Source: Casuarius casuarius | Lineage: Eukaryota > Chordata > Aves > Casuariiformes > Casuariidae | Length of the DNA: 64,000 nucleotides | Reading direction: 5' to 3' | Assembly: GCA_003342895.1 (NCBI GenBank) | Contig: PTFA01000055.1 | Location: forward strand, 1-64,000 | The notes under the pieces: model-generated | The model's input: the letters and a program-made list of their open reading frames with translations, nothing else | Databases searched by the model: none | What the model was told of the DNA's origin: nothing | Made by a program: the position numbers and the translations under genes | Part shown: positions 1-10,990 of the stretch, one piece after another | Position numbering within the stretch: position 1 is the first letter of the stretch | Layout: every line of letters begins with the position of its first letter

Positions 1-47
1 ACGCTAAGGGTCCCGGTCCCTTCTGGTAGGTTCAGTATCTCAAGGGC

Positions 48-65
48 ATCCTGCCGACTACGCCA
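48..65 (-). other. Primer binding site matching tRNA-Ser
   Basis: On the plus strand these 18 nt read ATCCTGCCGACTACGCCA, which is the 3' end of a vertebrate serine tRNA including its CCA tail. On the minus strand this is the complementary TGG-initial primer binding site placed directly after the LTR. This is the strongest single sign that the left edge is a provirus. The tRNA identity is recalled from known serine tRNA sequences, not from a search. Confidence 0.75.
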
Positions 66-192
66 ATTAAAAATGTCGCGGCCCGAAAGGAGTCGTTCAG
101 GACCACCTCCCTCCCCTTGGGGCCAGCGACCAAGTTCGTGATGCCCTTGGACTGAATTAAGGTGAAACGACACCAGCCAACCAGTTTTAAGA

Positions 193-198
193 TTTATT
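193..198 (-). promoter_or_regulatory. LTR polyadenylation signal
   Basis: AATAAA on the minus strand, about 120 bp before the LTR/leader junction, the expected position at the end of R. Confidence 0.6.
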
Positions 199-453
199 AA
201 GGCAAAATGGAATCAACTAACTAGACACGTCCCGCGTCACACGTTTAGGGAAAAAGAGAGGAAAAGGGGAAAAGAGAGAGAGAGAAAGATATCACCACCC
301 GTGGATCCAGCGGCGTCCCGTTGGTCCGCTTCTTCTGGGAGTCTCGATGGCGGGCGGGGGGGCAGAGGGTGGAATTCCCGTCCGGTTCCGCTGACTCCGC
401 TCGAGTTCTTCAGTCGTCGCAAGCAAGCCCCCCCACTTTCACACCGTCTGCAG

Positions 454-460
454 TTTTATA
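454..460 (-). promoter_or_regulatory. LTR TATA box (U3 promoter)
   Basis: TATAAAA on the minus strand, about 260 bp upstream of the AATAAA signal and preceded by a GC box at 477-469. Transcription would start near 425-430 and run leftward into the provirus. Confidence 0.55.
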
Positions 461-787
461 GGTTCTTGCCCCGCCTCTGGGAGGTGCTTCCTTGCTTCCC
501 ATGCAGATTAACTGCCATGCGCAGTCCGCTCTCTCAGAACCTTCCAGAAACAGGCTGGGGCATCTGGGGGTCTCCTGCTCATGCACAGATGGCAAATGAG
601 TACATGCAGTTCATGCCCTAGAGACGACCTTCTGCCCTTTTCGTGCCCTTTTTACCCCGTGCAGGTGCACGAGGTTGTTTACTTCGCAGATGGCTCCCGG
701 GGGGGCCAGCACGGCATTGCCCAACGCGCCTTGGCAGCGGCGGCTTTGCAGCAGCAGCTTTGCAGCAGCAGCAGCAATGTTGAGACA

Positions 788-1320
788 AAACCATATTTAG
801 TCCAGTCCTCTACAAGTCCTCTTTCAGCCTTTATATTGCAAGAGGCCACAGAGAAGACCTGAGAAGACTACTGGGTGAAAGCTCTCCCCTTGTGCTGCCA
901 CCAGCACTTAATGCTTCTTAATACCTCTTGCTTCTTTCTTGTTTACTTCATTTGATCTATGAAAATATATACCATAAGAGCTAATGACACTGTAAGGATT
1001 TTATGATACCTACAGAAAACAGTACTTGAATGAAAAGCAGTTAATTCAGTTATAACTCAGACAGAACTAAAGCGATAACCAAGATAATAGAAGAAAAATG
1101 TTTATCACATCCATGAGATTTCTGTTTTACTAATGTATTGTGCTTTGAGGCTGTTGAAAATTTATATCATTGATGCCAAGGAAATAGATTAAATCAGTAA
1201 TGAGAAGGACCAAAATAGCATTCTCCAAGTCTACAAATGCTAAATGTCATGTGTCTCCCCATACTTCTGTAATAATCAGGCTGAAAACATTACAACTACT
1301 GTTGACCCCCTTACCCCTGT
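788..1320. other. Host flank between ERV and CR1, no gene seen
   Basis: AT-rich unique-looking sequence. I see no repeat, RNA gene or credible coding frame. Bases from 788 onward should hold one copy of the ERV target-site duplication; the other copy is outside the window. Confidence 0.5.
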
Positions 1321-1797
1321 CACAGAATCACAGAATGGTTGAGGTTGGAAGGGACCTCTGGAGACCATCTAGTCCAACCCCCCTGCTCAAGCAGGGTCAC
1401 CTACAGCACGTTGCCCAGGATTGTGTCCAGGCGGCTTTTGAATATCTCCAAGCAAGGAGATTCCACAACCTCTCTGGGCAACCTGTTCCAGTACTCAGTC
1501 AGCCTTGCAGTAAAGACGTTTTTCCTCATGTTCAGACAGAAATTCCTGTGTTTCAGTTTGTGCCCATTGCCTCCTGTCCTATCTCTGGGCACCACTGAAA
1601 GGATTCTGGCCCCATCCTCTCTACACCCTCCCTTCAGATACTTATACACATTGATAAGCTCCCCCCTCAGTCTTCTCTTCTCCAGGCTGAACAGCCCCAG
1701 CTCTCTCAGCCTTTCCTTATGTGAGAGATGCTCCAGTCCCTTCAATATCTTAGTAGCCCTTCACTGGACTCGCTCCAGTAGCTCCGTGTAGCTCCGT
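1321..1797 (-). mobile_element. CR1 LINE, 5'-truncated copy with intact C-terminal ORF2 fragment
   Basis: The plus-strand left end carries two CACAGAAT octamers (1321-1336), which are the inverted 3' terminal octamers of a CR1 element, followed by the inverted CR1 3' UTR (about 1337-1400). On the minus strand an uninterrupted frame at 1745-1401 (114 aa) reads as the last part of CR1 ORF2, after the reverse transcriptase core: it has the [23 protein letters not shown] segment pattern, then [25 protein letters not shown] and a C-terminal FKSRLD motif. The lack of stops and close fit to the family indicate a fairly young copy. It is truncated at the 5' end like most CR1 copies, so it cannot move. 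The 5' end coincides with a perfect 10-bp tandem duplication (1778-1797). Confidence 0.93.
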
Positions 1798-4340
1798 CAA
1801 TTATAACTGGTTGTCAAGTGCTTAGGGCTCCTGCTGTAAGAATAAGAGAGGTGTCAGGCTTGCAGGCCAGCTGATCAGATTTGAAGTTCTTGGGCTGGAA
1901 TGGGAGTTGCTCTGTATGAGTGTAATAGAAGGGCTATTTTCACCCTTTAAATCACTTTAAAAAAATTATTTCCAATACTTGTCAGCAGAAGTACTTCATT
2001 CATACCACCTCAAACAAAGAGGCTTTATACCTATCTAGTGGTAACTTTATGTTTGTCCTCTTGTGTCAAAACAAGTTGTTCCTAGAAATAATGTGGCTTG
2101 AGAAATGACTTTAGTTTTCTGTTTTTCCTATGATTAATATTTGGGGCTTGAGTCATTTTTAGTTTGATAAAATGGATTTAGTTTTAATACATTTTTCAAA
2201 TGTATTTCAATAGGCTATTCACACAAAAACAAAGCAGTAACTTTTATTTTATTAATCTGTATGTCTAGTAGTTCTCGATATTAAGTAGTTGTCTTAGGAA
2301 GGGTTTTTTAACTAGCAATTCAAGTCTCCTTATGCATGTGATTCAGTGGTACTATGTCTCAGTAAATACGGCTCAGATTTGAAAAACTCTAACTGAGAAA
2401 TAAAACCTTTTTAGTGAACAGTTTTGTGCTTTCTAAATGCTTGTTGGAGAATGCTTATTATCAAAAATTGTCCAATAGCTCCAATTGCATTGCCATGAAC
2501 GTATCATGTGAACTAAAATATTACACTTTTAACTTTGATTAGCATAGGTTTTATGTCTTGTATTGTTTCAAAATTTGTATTTGTTTGCTATGCATGTAAG
2601 TATTTTGTACTTTTATTTAAAAATGAACCTGTATGATTTTCTTTAACTGTGACTTAGTATTGTTTTCATTATATGTATTTTTGTGATATCTGTGTAGTTG
2701 TTTGGTAAAAGTGTATATAATCACTTTTCAGGATAACAATATAAAAGCAAAGATCACTGTATTTACAGAACTTTTTCTAAGCTTTCAATACTAAGATTTC
2801 CAATATTTATATGTACATCTCACTGCTCTGAATAACAACCGCCAAATGGCTAAGCAGAGTTCTCCCCGATATAGTTTAAAACAATGCTGATGCAAAATAA
2901 TCTAGTCTTTCCAAAAGCCAAGCTATTCTCTTCAGTGAAATTAAAACAGCCATGTAGATTATCAGATCAAAGTCAAACATGTTTACAAGCAAATATAATA
3001 GTAAGTATATAGTAATTGAGTCTGTTCTATTAATTAGGCTATCTCAACTAGTTTCATAACACAAACCATACACGTGAAATAGAATCTTTCTGGGGTGTTT
3101 TGGTCTCCTAACTAATCATTTTGATGCCATTCAGTTTTCTGTGATTATATGAAATTATATCATGGCTATTCTCAATATCCTCTTTCATAGTGAAGAGCCC
3201 CAGTCTGTCCTTTCCTTGTTTCTTTTCCCACCCCCTGCCCCCCCAGCATTGCAACTGAAACTGTTAAAAGTATCTATTTTAATTTAAATATTTTCTTATT
3301 CAGTGAGCTTTTTTCAATCTTTGAGCATGAAGGTGAAACTTGCAGGGTAATTCCAAAAATCTGCCATAAATGTCAGCTTAAAACCCATCACTTATGCCCC
3401 AATTCAACTTTATATATGCATTCTGGTAGAAAAATGTGTTCCATGGAAGTATCTGATCCTGAAAAGGCTTGCTTAATATACAGAATCTGAAGCATGGGCA
3501 TAATGCCTTGACTTAGTCTGTTTAGCCCATACTTGAGCCTATAGTAGACTATATAGATGGGGATAATTCAGATACCTGACTCTGAGTGACATTGCCAGTG
3601 TAATCTGGTTTGCTGCATGCATATTATGTATCTTGAGACATTTTTGCTGCAACATTTGCTTGAGACATCTTGCTGATGCTTTGTATTTTTCTGAGAAAAG
3701 TTTTGTTACTTTTTCTGCTCACTCTGACTGGTCTTTACAGAAGAAATGTATACTACAATTAAATGTTCATGTTATTTCTTCTTTGTAGCATTACTTTCTT
3801 TACTAAATGTATCTAAGCAAAATACAGTGCTCCTCCACTTCCTGACATCTTTTGTCCTCTCAGCTGGAGCACTTTGTTTTCCAAAATATTTCTCTTCCTC
3901 TGAATTTTTTAAATTTTCTGTGCTCTTATTTATTTCATTCTAATTGCAGATGGTAGCCATTCACTTCTTCTGAGTGAGTATCACTTAACTGTGATACTTC
4001 TTCTGAGAAATTCAATGCATTAAATACAAAGCATGTCCAGGCATATCCAGGGCAAATTAAGACTCTTGCAGAGAAGTAATATGAAATGCTTTATAAATAG
4101 AATTACTTATGCATCGTCAATTTATATAGAACACCTAGCATGACAGTGACAAAGTCCTAGAGCAGGATTATGAATACATTAAAGCCTTTTTAGAAATAAG
4201 CCTTATCTTTCTGGTCCTTAACTGCTGAAGATGGTAGTACTGTCTCTGAGAGAATAGGAAGTGGTTTGGGGTGCTTGCTTATCCACACAATTTAAGTAAT
4301 TGCAGGTTATGGGTGTGGGGTTTTTCTTTCTTCTTCTTCC
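1798..4340. other. AT-rich unique DNA, no gene recognised
   Basis: I see no transposon or RNA gene here. A 61-codon open stretch at 3305-3487 (plus) follows a good splice-acceptor-like sequence (T-rich then CAG at 3301-3303) and is rich in Cys and His, but it has no start codon and no recognised domain. The frame at 3746-3943 is a low-complexity F/L-rich chance frame. Confidence 0.5.
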
Positions 4341-4367
4341 TTTTTTTTTTTTTTTTTTTTTTTTTTT
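4341..4367. repeat. Poly-T tract (27 nt)
   Basis: Uninterrupted T run preceded by a TTC-rich pyrimidine stretch (4321-4340). It could be the inverted tail of an old retroposed copy, but no recognisable body lies beside it. Confidence 0.9.
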
Positions 4368-4989
4368 CCCCAAAGGAAAAAGTGTTCTATTTCTGCTCAG
4401 AGTTAAGTTTCTAGTCCATTTATAGACATCTGTAGCCAGGACAAGTTTCTGAAGTATTCCATAACTATTTGTACACCTCTAAAATGTCAGCTTCACCTGG
4501 GTGTAGGGCTTTCAGTATGCTTTTATATTGTGATCTCGAGTGGGTTTCCTTTGTTTTTCATATTGATCTGCTATTTGTTTTTGGTTTTTTAATATGTGTT
4601 GGCAGAAGTGAAATAAAACAGATCATGGCTGGGCCTGTCCAACAGGAATATCGGCTGGTAGGGGGTGGGAAAGATGTAGTGGGCCTATGACTGATGCCTT
4701 GATAACAATCCTTTCAGAAAGGCCTGAAGTCTTGAAAGACAAGAAGCTGCTAATTTGACTGAGTAGTTAACTTTGAATTTGAAAGAAGGCTATGTGAAAA
4801 CTTAAGCATGTAAGAATTCAGGTATTGATTAAAAACGTTACATGTGTGCCTGATACCGCCATCCCTCTACCCGTTGCTTGTGATCTTTCATGAACAGTGC
4901 ATGCATGGTCATGTGGTTCATGTTGTAAAGCCCATATTGTTTCTCCCTTTCTGTTCTTCTTGGATGAACAGCACTTCATATATATGATG

Positions 4990-5037
<48 letters not shown>

Positions 5038-5038
5038 A
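4990..5038. repeat. (CA)n/(TA)n microsatellite
   Basis: About 17 CA units flanked by TATA runs on both sides. The Cys-Val-rich frame that crosses it on the minus strand (5024-4818) is a translation of the repeat and not a gene. Confidence 0.95.
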
Positions 5039-5880
5039 AACAATGATATGTGTTAAGTCATGAGGTAAACTGGAGTGTTCCCAAAGAGAACATAGGAGAG
5101 ACTGTTCCTGTCTGGTGAGCAACTGAACATACTCAAATAATAATGCAGCCTGGTAGGTAATTACAGTACAGAGGTGGGAGACTGCAGACAGCCAGGCTTC
5201 AGAGGTGACAGATTACTGACTTAATAGTAACAAAGCTCAGCCTTCAAAGTGAGGATATGCCTGCAAGGGCATAACAGGTAGGAGGCTGACTTGGTGTTTT
5301 ACAAAACTTGGATTTTGGTCCTCTGCAAGCAGGGTACATACTGTAAGACAAATCTCTGGCCTTCCCAGAAAGCTGTCTGACTAGTGCTGCCTTGTTCCTT
5401 GTGGTGACCACGAGCTTCCCCAGCATGTAGCTCCTTCATCATGGTTGCTGGAGTCTGTTTTTCTCTTCTCGCTCCCAGGGCCACATGATAGTTCTTGACA
5501 TCAGCAACCAGAACTGGGAGTGAAGATAGCTCCCTCTTGTGAAACTGCTTGTTGGTCTTCCTTGAAAATCCAAAGCAGTGCTATTAAAGCTACCTGGCTT
5601 CCTGAATCCTAGATGTTTATGCAATTTGTTTGAAGTTTGCTTGCTCTCATAAGCTTTTGACAGTTATCTCCTCCTGCAGCTCATTTACTTTATCAGAAAG
5701 TACCTCTTATCATAGGTAATATCACTTGCCTAATTAGAAAAGCAGAAAGTTTTGTATAAATACTTCTCAAAGATCTTGACCAGTACAGGCAAAGATGCTG
5801 ACAGCAGTGCTACTGATGTAAACACTTGCCATCTTCTCTCAGGGTCTGTGCATCACAAAAACAGCCTGTTATTCTCTGGG

Positions 5881-5922
5881 TAAATTCTGATCACATCTCC
5901 TTAAATTCTGATCACATCTCCT
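5881..5922. repeat. Perfect tandem duplication, 2 x 21 bp
   Basis: The 21-mer starting TAAATTCTGATCAC occurs twice in direct succession (5881-5901 and 5902-5922) with no mismatch. Perfect identity implies a recent local duplication or a polymorphic two-copy minisatellite. Confidence 0.95.
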
Positions 5923-8900
5923 GAGCTCCCAGCTGCTTTGGCCTAGCCTGGCCAACTGCTTACTAAGGCAGTACATAGACAGGGCCTTAAGCTGACTGGA
6001 TATCCCACTCTGTCTTAACTGTTTTTTATCTGTGATCTATTAGACTTTTGAAAGAGCTCTGTAAATACACAGCAGCAGTTGCATATATAATGATAAACAG
6101 GCTGAGATTCCAGAGACTGAAAAAACAAATTACTTCTAAGACAAAGAAATTCTGCCAGCTTCCTAATATTGAACCAGCTTCTTTTGTCCTTCAAGTCATT
6201 CAGTAGCGGTTGGATGTGCCTCTGTCTGAACTCAGTCACTGAATGATTCCTCTGGCTTCCCAGATACCTTAAATTTTTTTCAGCCATATGCAATAATGTT
6301 CACCAAATGAATATCCATCAAAAAACACTAGCATAAAATCAAGATGATTCTGTTGATTTCAAAATGCTCAGTGAAGCCAGATTTTGGAGGAGAAAGTGAA
6401 AAATACTGTCTAATATTTGGGAGCATGCTGTATTTGTAATTTAAACTTTAAAGTTTTATAAGAACAAGCTTCCTATAGTAATAAAAATTCTGCTTAAATC
6501 CAAAGTATGATGCATTTTCTTGAATTACTTTTCACTATGTAGCTGTTTTGGCATGTCCTGCTTTGCACTGAAGCTTTATATTATGGAATAAATGTGATGT
6601 ATCCTCAATTCCCCTCTTCCCTCCCCCCATACAATTGATCCTGGAGCTAGCAGTGTTTCACATGTGCTTCTGTGTTAACTGAAGATAAGAGTATGCCATA
6701 AAATGAGGCTGTGAAATAGGCTCATCAGCTGTGAGATGCCTCGGCCAGCTGTAGGTTTTGATTATTCACTGGAGGAGAAGATTTAGTAATTAAGATCGAG
6801 ATTAATTCATAAGCATTAAACTCTTACGTTACAATTCAAGTGGCGTTAGCTAGGTACTATCTCTGAAGTCTTTTCTTAACAACAGAGAGCTGATGTCCAT
6901 CAGGCTTGGTTACAGAGCACAGACTAGTGCTGAGTAAGGATGCTTACTTGGATGCTCTCCCCACAGTTAGGACTAGGCTTGAAGCCACAGCTCTGATGCA
7001 AATGTATCTGAGAACTAGTTGTACCTAGTCTGTCAGAGTCATGGAGTGGACCTAGGACCATGATGCTGCAATGCAGTTAAGGTAAAGCCACGTTCCTCAC
7101 GCCAGCTGCAACTCAGGGGCTGAACTCCTTCCACTGTCCCAGGATCCAGTGCCCCAGAAGTATCCCTGACCATGTGGCTCTTACAATGAGTTATTTTTAT
7201 TCCTAGGAGGCAGGTACACAGCAATGAAGGAAGTCATTGCCCAGGCCCTGAGTCTGCTCTAATCGAAGCTTTCTATGATGGGTCCAATTTTCAATGTTCT
7301 CAATGTCATTAGTGCTACAAGCTAACATGGGGCTAGTAGGACGTTGGATACTATTGGCTTGAGCTGTGCTTTTAAAGGAAACAGTAATGGTAAAGGATGA
7401 TACTTGGTGAATTCAGGCCAGTAATTTACAAAGAATTAGAAATAGAGACTAGTAGCTAGGAAAAGCCTTATTTTATTCAAGCAAAACTCCAGTTCTTCCT
7501 TTAAAGCAATGATTGAAGTGTTTAAAAGTACTAGTTCAGATTTGATTTGTACTATTGATGAAAGCAGTCAAGACCTATCAAGAAAAAGACAACTCCAGAT
7601 GCTGTGATGCCATAAATTGGATTGCTCTGTCCCCTATTCAACAAGGCTATGTTTTGATTTGCCAGCAGATAGCTCCCTCAGGCTGTGACATACAGAAGAT
7701 GCAAGAAAATGATTACTACTTCCTTTCCTTGGTTAGGATGATCTAGATTTTTCGTTCTTGGTACTTTTGCTGGCTTGGGAGTAGATGAATAGCATTTTTT
7801 GTGTTTTTTTTTGTTTTCTGGGTGCTGTGACAGAGCAGGCATTTGTCTCTTAGACTCGTATAGAAGAATGCTGGAAGGATGAAACAATGTGAAAATCAAT
7901 GAGTCACAAAATCTATAATTTAAACATAATTCACCATGACTCATTCATGAGATGTTTTTGCAGAGTTTCATGTGACAAAACAATAACCATAAGCATAATC
8001 ATCAGCGCCTACTCAGTCCTCTTTTTACAGCTATGCAATTCTATGATTCAAATGATTTCAGAGAGTCTTCGCAGATATAAATCTGCACAGAACAGTTAGA
8101 GGCAGAAGAAATCAATGACTTAGAGCAGCTTGGGGTCACACTTTTTTATAGACATGCTATGATAAGTTCAAGCACCTTCAGTTATTACACAGGGGAAAGA
8201 AAGTCTAGGAAAATAAGGACTGTTGCCTGTTTTAACCTGTGCATAAAGTGCATTCCTGTTAATTTGACAGAACAGACCATGACAGCTTAGTTATCAATGA
8301 TTTATTTTAGTAGTGTCTGTGGCTAACTAGGGCAGTTCATGCAATCTTTTCCTAGTTGCCCTCTTTCCAGGAGTCCCTTCAGAGAACAGACTGTACTGTA
8401 TCCCATCTGCCATTCACATGATCCCTGTGAAACCCAGATCCCATTCCACTCCTTGACCAAGAAGGTGGTGGGGAGCAAGCAATACGAATAGTTTTGGCAG
8501 CAGTCGCCTAGTTCAGGCTACTCTCTTTCTAAGGAACTGCCTGTGTGCTCCAGAAACAATCAGACCTTCTGGACTGTCACTCAGGATTGCACCTAGGGCT
8601 GTTGCCTTATGGTTTTGCCCTGCCTCTGGAATAAGATCTGTGGGTTAGTGTCATTGCTTAAATGATGCCTGCAGAGCAGAGAGCTGTTCTAATGAATGTG
8701 TCCTTTCTTGTAAGGCCTCAGTATGACAATGTTCTCATTGCTCCTTGCATGAACTAGTTTAACACACAAAAGAGACAAACTGAAGTAACTGAATAGACAG
8801 AATTTCTGTGTGAGGAGTATTGGAAGGGCATAAAATAAGGAGCCATACACTCTACCTTACTAAATTATCAGTGTGTTTTCCCTGAGTTGGGGGAGATGCG

Positions 8901-9407
8901 ACAAATTACTGAATCAGAAGGCTACACACAGATTTTTAAATAGAAAAAGGGATGTATGGAAGAGGCATGTAATATAAATCAAAATCCAGTATTCCAGAAG
9001 AAGCCAGGATGAAGAAAGACTTGTTCAAACACAAAATGGCTTCATTTATTATTAGGGAGAAAAGACAAAGAACAGCATCTACCCACAATCCTATACCATA
9101 AATCCAAAATACTAGACATTTGACAGATCCTGCTCAGTAGCTGTTGGGATTGCTGTCCTTGCAAGGGAAGTTCACACATTGTAGTTTAGTTCTACAATCT
9201 GATGTATTTAATCATTAACACACAGACATATTCCAATATATTAAATGGTACATAATTTATCAAGGTTCTCAGCCTCTATCACATGAAAATCTTCATCAAT
9301 TACTTAGGCAGTAGTCTTCCCAGAAAGCGTATTTTAGATTGTAGTTCAATGATATAATAAATCTGGCTTTAGCATGTGTGTTTTTTTGGGTTTGGAAATT
9401 TGTGGAG

Positions 9408-9459
9408 GTTGGAGGGAGGGGAGCTGTGCGTTTTGGGGTGGGGGTTCTTTTTTTTTTTT
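9408..9459. repeat. G-rich tract with adjacent poly-T
   Basis: G runs at 9413-9415, 9417-9421, 9435-9438 and 9440-9444 could form a G-quadruplex on the plus strand. A T run (9448-9459) follows directly. Confidence 0.5.
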
Positions 9460-10479
9460 CTTTTTGTATCATGTTTCAATCTGATGCAAAACCTGTCATA
9501 GCCTCATGAACAGATCAGACCTTCCAGTTAATCTGCTGTTTCAAACTTGTTCAGAACATATTTGACAAGTTAGCTTTGTCTTATAGACTTACTGCCAAAT
9601 CAGGCATAAAATCACAAAGCTAGTGTATTGCATGCACAGAAGAATTTCACAGTAATGTCTATATGATTTTCCTGTATAAAATGTATTGCTAGATAATATA
9701 GTAAGGCCTGAGATTGGTGCTTATGGTTGAGGGCCATCCTTTAGCTCCCATGACACTTGTTTCTAGGTTGTTTCACGATTCAGAAGTTCTATGGGCAATC
9801 TATCTCCTGTGAAATACCATATAAACTTATAAAATGCATTGAAATTTATACTTGACTAGTTGACCAGTGAGGGTCAAAATGTGGAAAAAGAACAAAATGA
9901 CAAATGGCCCTGAAAACCTAGGACTCTCCAGAGTAACACAAAAGTCACCTTGCTACTTTAATCTGTTTATTTGTAGACAAGTGAGGGAGATTCAATAATA
10001 CAATATAGATCAGATGAAAAGCTTAAGTTCTGCCAACTTGATTTTAAATAATGTGTGCTACATAGTGATGTGAAACTATCCTAGAGCCGTAAACCACAAC
10101 AACTTGACAGTCAAAGGAGAACAAATTAAGGGGATGATGCCTTAGGACAACAATTCCAATGACTTCTAATGAAGTCCATAGAATGTGGAATCCTAGTGAG
10201 GAAAAAGAAATGCAGGTATTATCTGTAGAATCTACAGCTAAATCTCTTTAAAATCTTATTGGACTCTGCATTATTATTATTCATTCATTTAAAAGCATGA
10301 CAAAGTAGGATACCACAGTCTTGTTCAATAATTGGTCATTAATAGGAGGCAAATGTTTTAAATTACTGACTCCTTAGACTGACTACTTAAATTAGAGACT
10401 CCTTTGGTTAATATTTAATCTTTAAAATTTTTTCCAGCCTTTAAACATAATCTGCAACCATCAGTGTACAAAATGAGCC

Positions 10480-10990
10480 AGGCTTGCATCAAATCACAGA
10501 CTGAAAAGGGCCCTAAGAAATTGTCTAAAGCCTCCAATCCAAAACCAGAACTAGCTTATAATAACCTTTCCTGATGTCTATCAGATCTTTGGAGGTATTT
10601 AACAAATGATGGAGATTCTGCAACCTCTTGAGGCAATCTGTTCCACTGTCTCTGGTCCTGTCTTGAGAGAAGCTTTTCTAATATCTAGTCCAAATCTTTA
10701 CTAACTAAGCCCATTATTGCTTGTTCTGTCCTACTGTGCCCATGAACTGATTGCTTCTTTCCTCTTTCAAACAAGTTCTTGTTTATTTGAAGACTTATGT
10801 AAACTTTGGTCTTTTCTTTAGATAAAATAATGCCAGGCTATTCAGTTTTTCATGCACAATCTGCACAGGCCTCTGATCATTCTTCTTGTTATTCTCTTAT
10901 TTTCTACAATTGGCCTATTTTCTGGAAAATTGCAGCTGAGGTCTTACAGGTGCTGACTAGGGCTCAGACATCACCTTGTGCATGTTTTGG
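10480..10990 (-). mobile_element. Ancient CR1 LINE remnant
   Basis: Heavily diverged, but a long collinear series of CR1 landmarks is visible in inverted orientation: the 3' end near 10495 (a TCACAGACTGAAAAGGG-like start), the block around 10605-10650 corresponding to 'gagattctgcaacctc...ttccac', the block around 10705-10745, and the block around 10915-10975 containing 'cagctgaggtcttacaggtgctga'. Many indels and substitutions remove any reading frame. It is clearly older than the copies at 1321 and 19815, and the right boundary is approximate. Confidence 0.75.

Larger units (their letters stand above)
1..787 (-). mobile_element. Endogenous retrovirus, 5' end (leader, primer binding site and 5' LTR), internal genes beyond the left edge
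   Basis: Read on the minus strand, this segment has the order expected of a retroviral 5' end: LTR (787 down to 74), short T-rich spacer, primer binding site (65-48), then untranslated leader running off the window at position 1. Only about 73 bp of internal sequence is present, so no gag, pol or env can be judged. Seen directly: LTR-like ends (TGTC...GACA), a TATA box, a polyadenylation signal and an 18-nt match to a tRNA 3' end. Inferred: an inserted provirus rather than a solo LTR, because the primer site and leader are retained. The family cannot be named from this. The area is more GC- and CpG-rich than the flanking host DNA, which suggests a moderately young insertion. The frames at 237-862 on either strand are shadows inside the LTR. 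Confidence 0.75.
74..787 (-). repeat. 5' long terminal repeat of the ERV
   Basis: About 714 bp. The plus-strand copy starts TGTCGCGG at 74 and ends GTTGAGACA at 787, so the termini form the short imperfect inverted repeat TGTC...GACA usual for LTRs. On the minus strand a TATA box lies at 460-454, a GC box (GAGGCGGGG) just upstream at 477-469, and AATAAA at 198-193. This would give U3 of about 360 bp, R of about 250 bp and U5 of about 100 bp. U3 contains a perfect 2 x 14 bp tandem repeat (743-770) inside a CAG-rich stretch. The boundary at 74 is uncertain because the spacer to the primer binding site (8 bp) is longer than the usual 2-3 bp. The target-site duplication cannot be tested, since only the flank at 788 onward is in the window. 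Confidence 0.7.
5039..10479. other. Unique intergenic/intronic DNA, no gene recognised
   Basis: Moderately AT-rich sequence without recognisable transposons. Frames of 60-92 codons (for example 6293-6015 minus and 7944-7678 minus) show no domain, no supporting context and overlap other frames, so they are treated as chance. Two small structured items inside it are listed separately: a 21-bp tandem duplication at 5881 and a G-rich tract at 9408. The stretch 6640-6850 contains a run of TAAT/ATTA-type homeodomain cores and might be a conserved regulatory element. Confidence 0.45.

Noticed and set aside
301..862. 106-aa and 93-aa plus-strand frames at the left edge
   Set aside because: They lie antisense inside the ERV LTR and are explained by its GC-rich, stop-poor sequence.
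1200..1791. 132-aa and 150-aa plus-strand frames
   Set aside because: They are antisense to the CR1 ORF2 fragment on the minus strand.
4818..5024. 68-aa Cys-Val-rich minus-strand frame
   Set aside because: It is a translation of the CA microsatellite and its flank.
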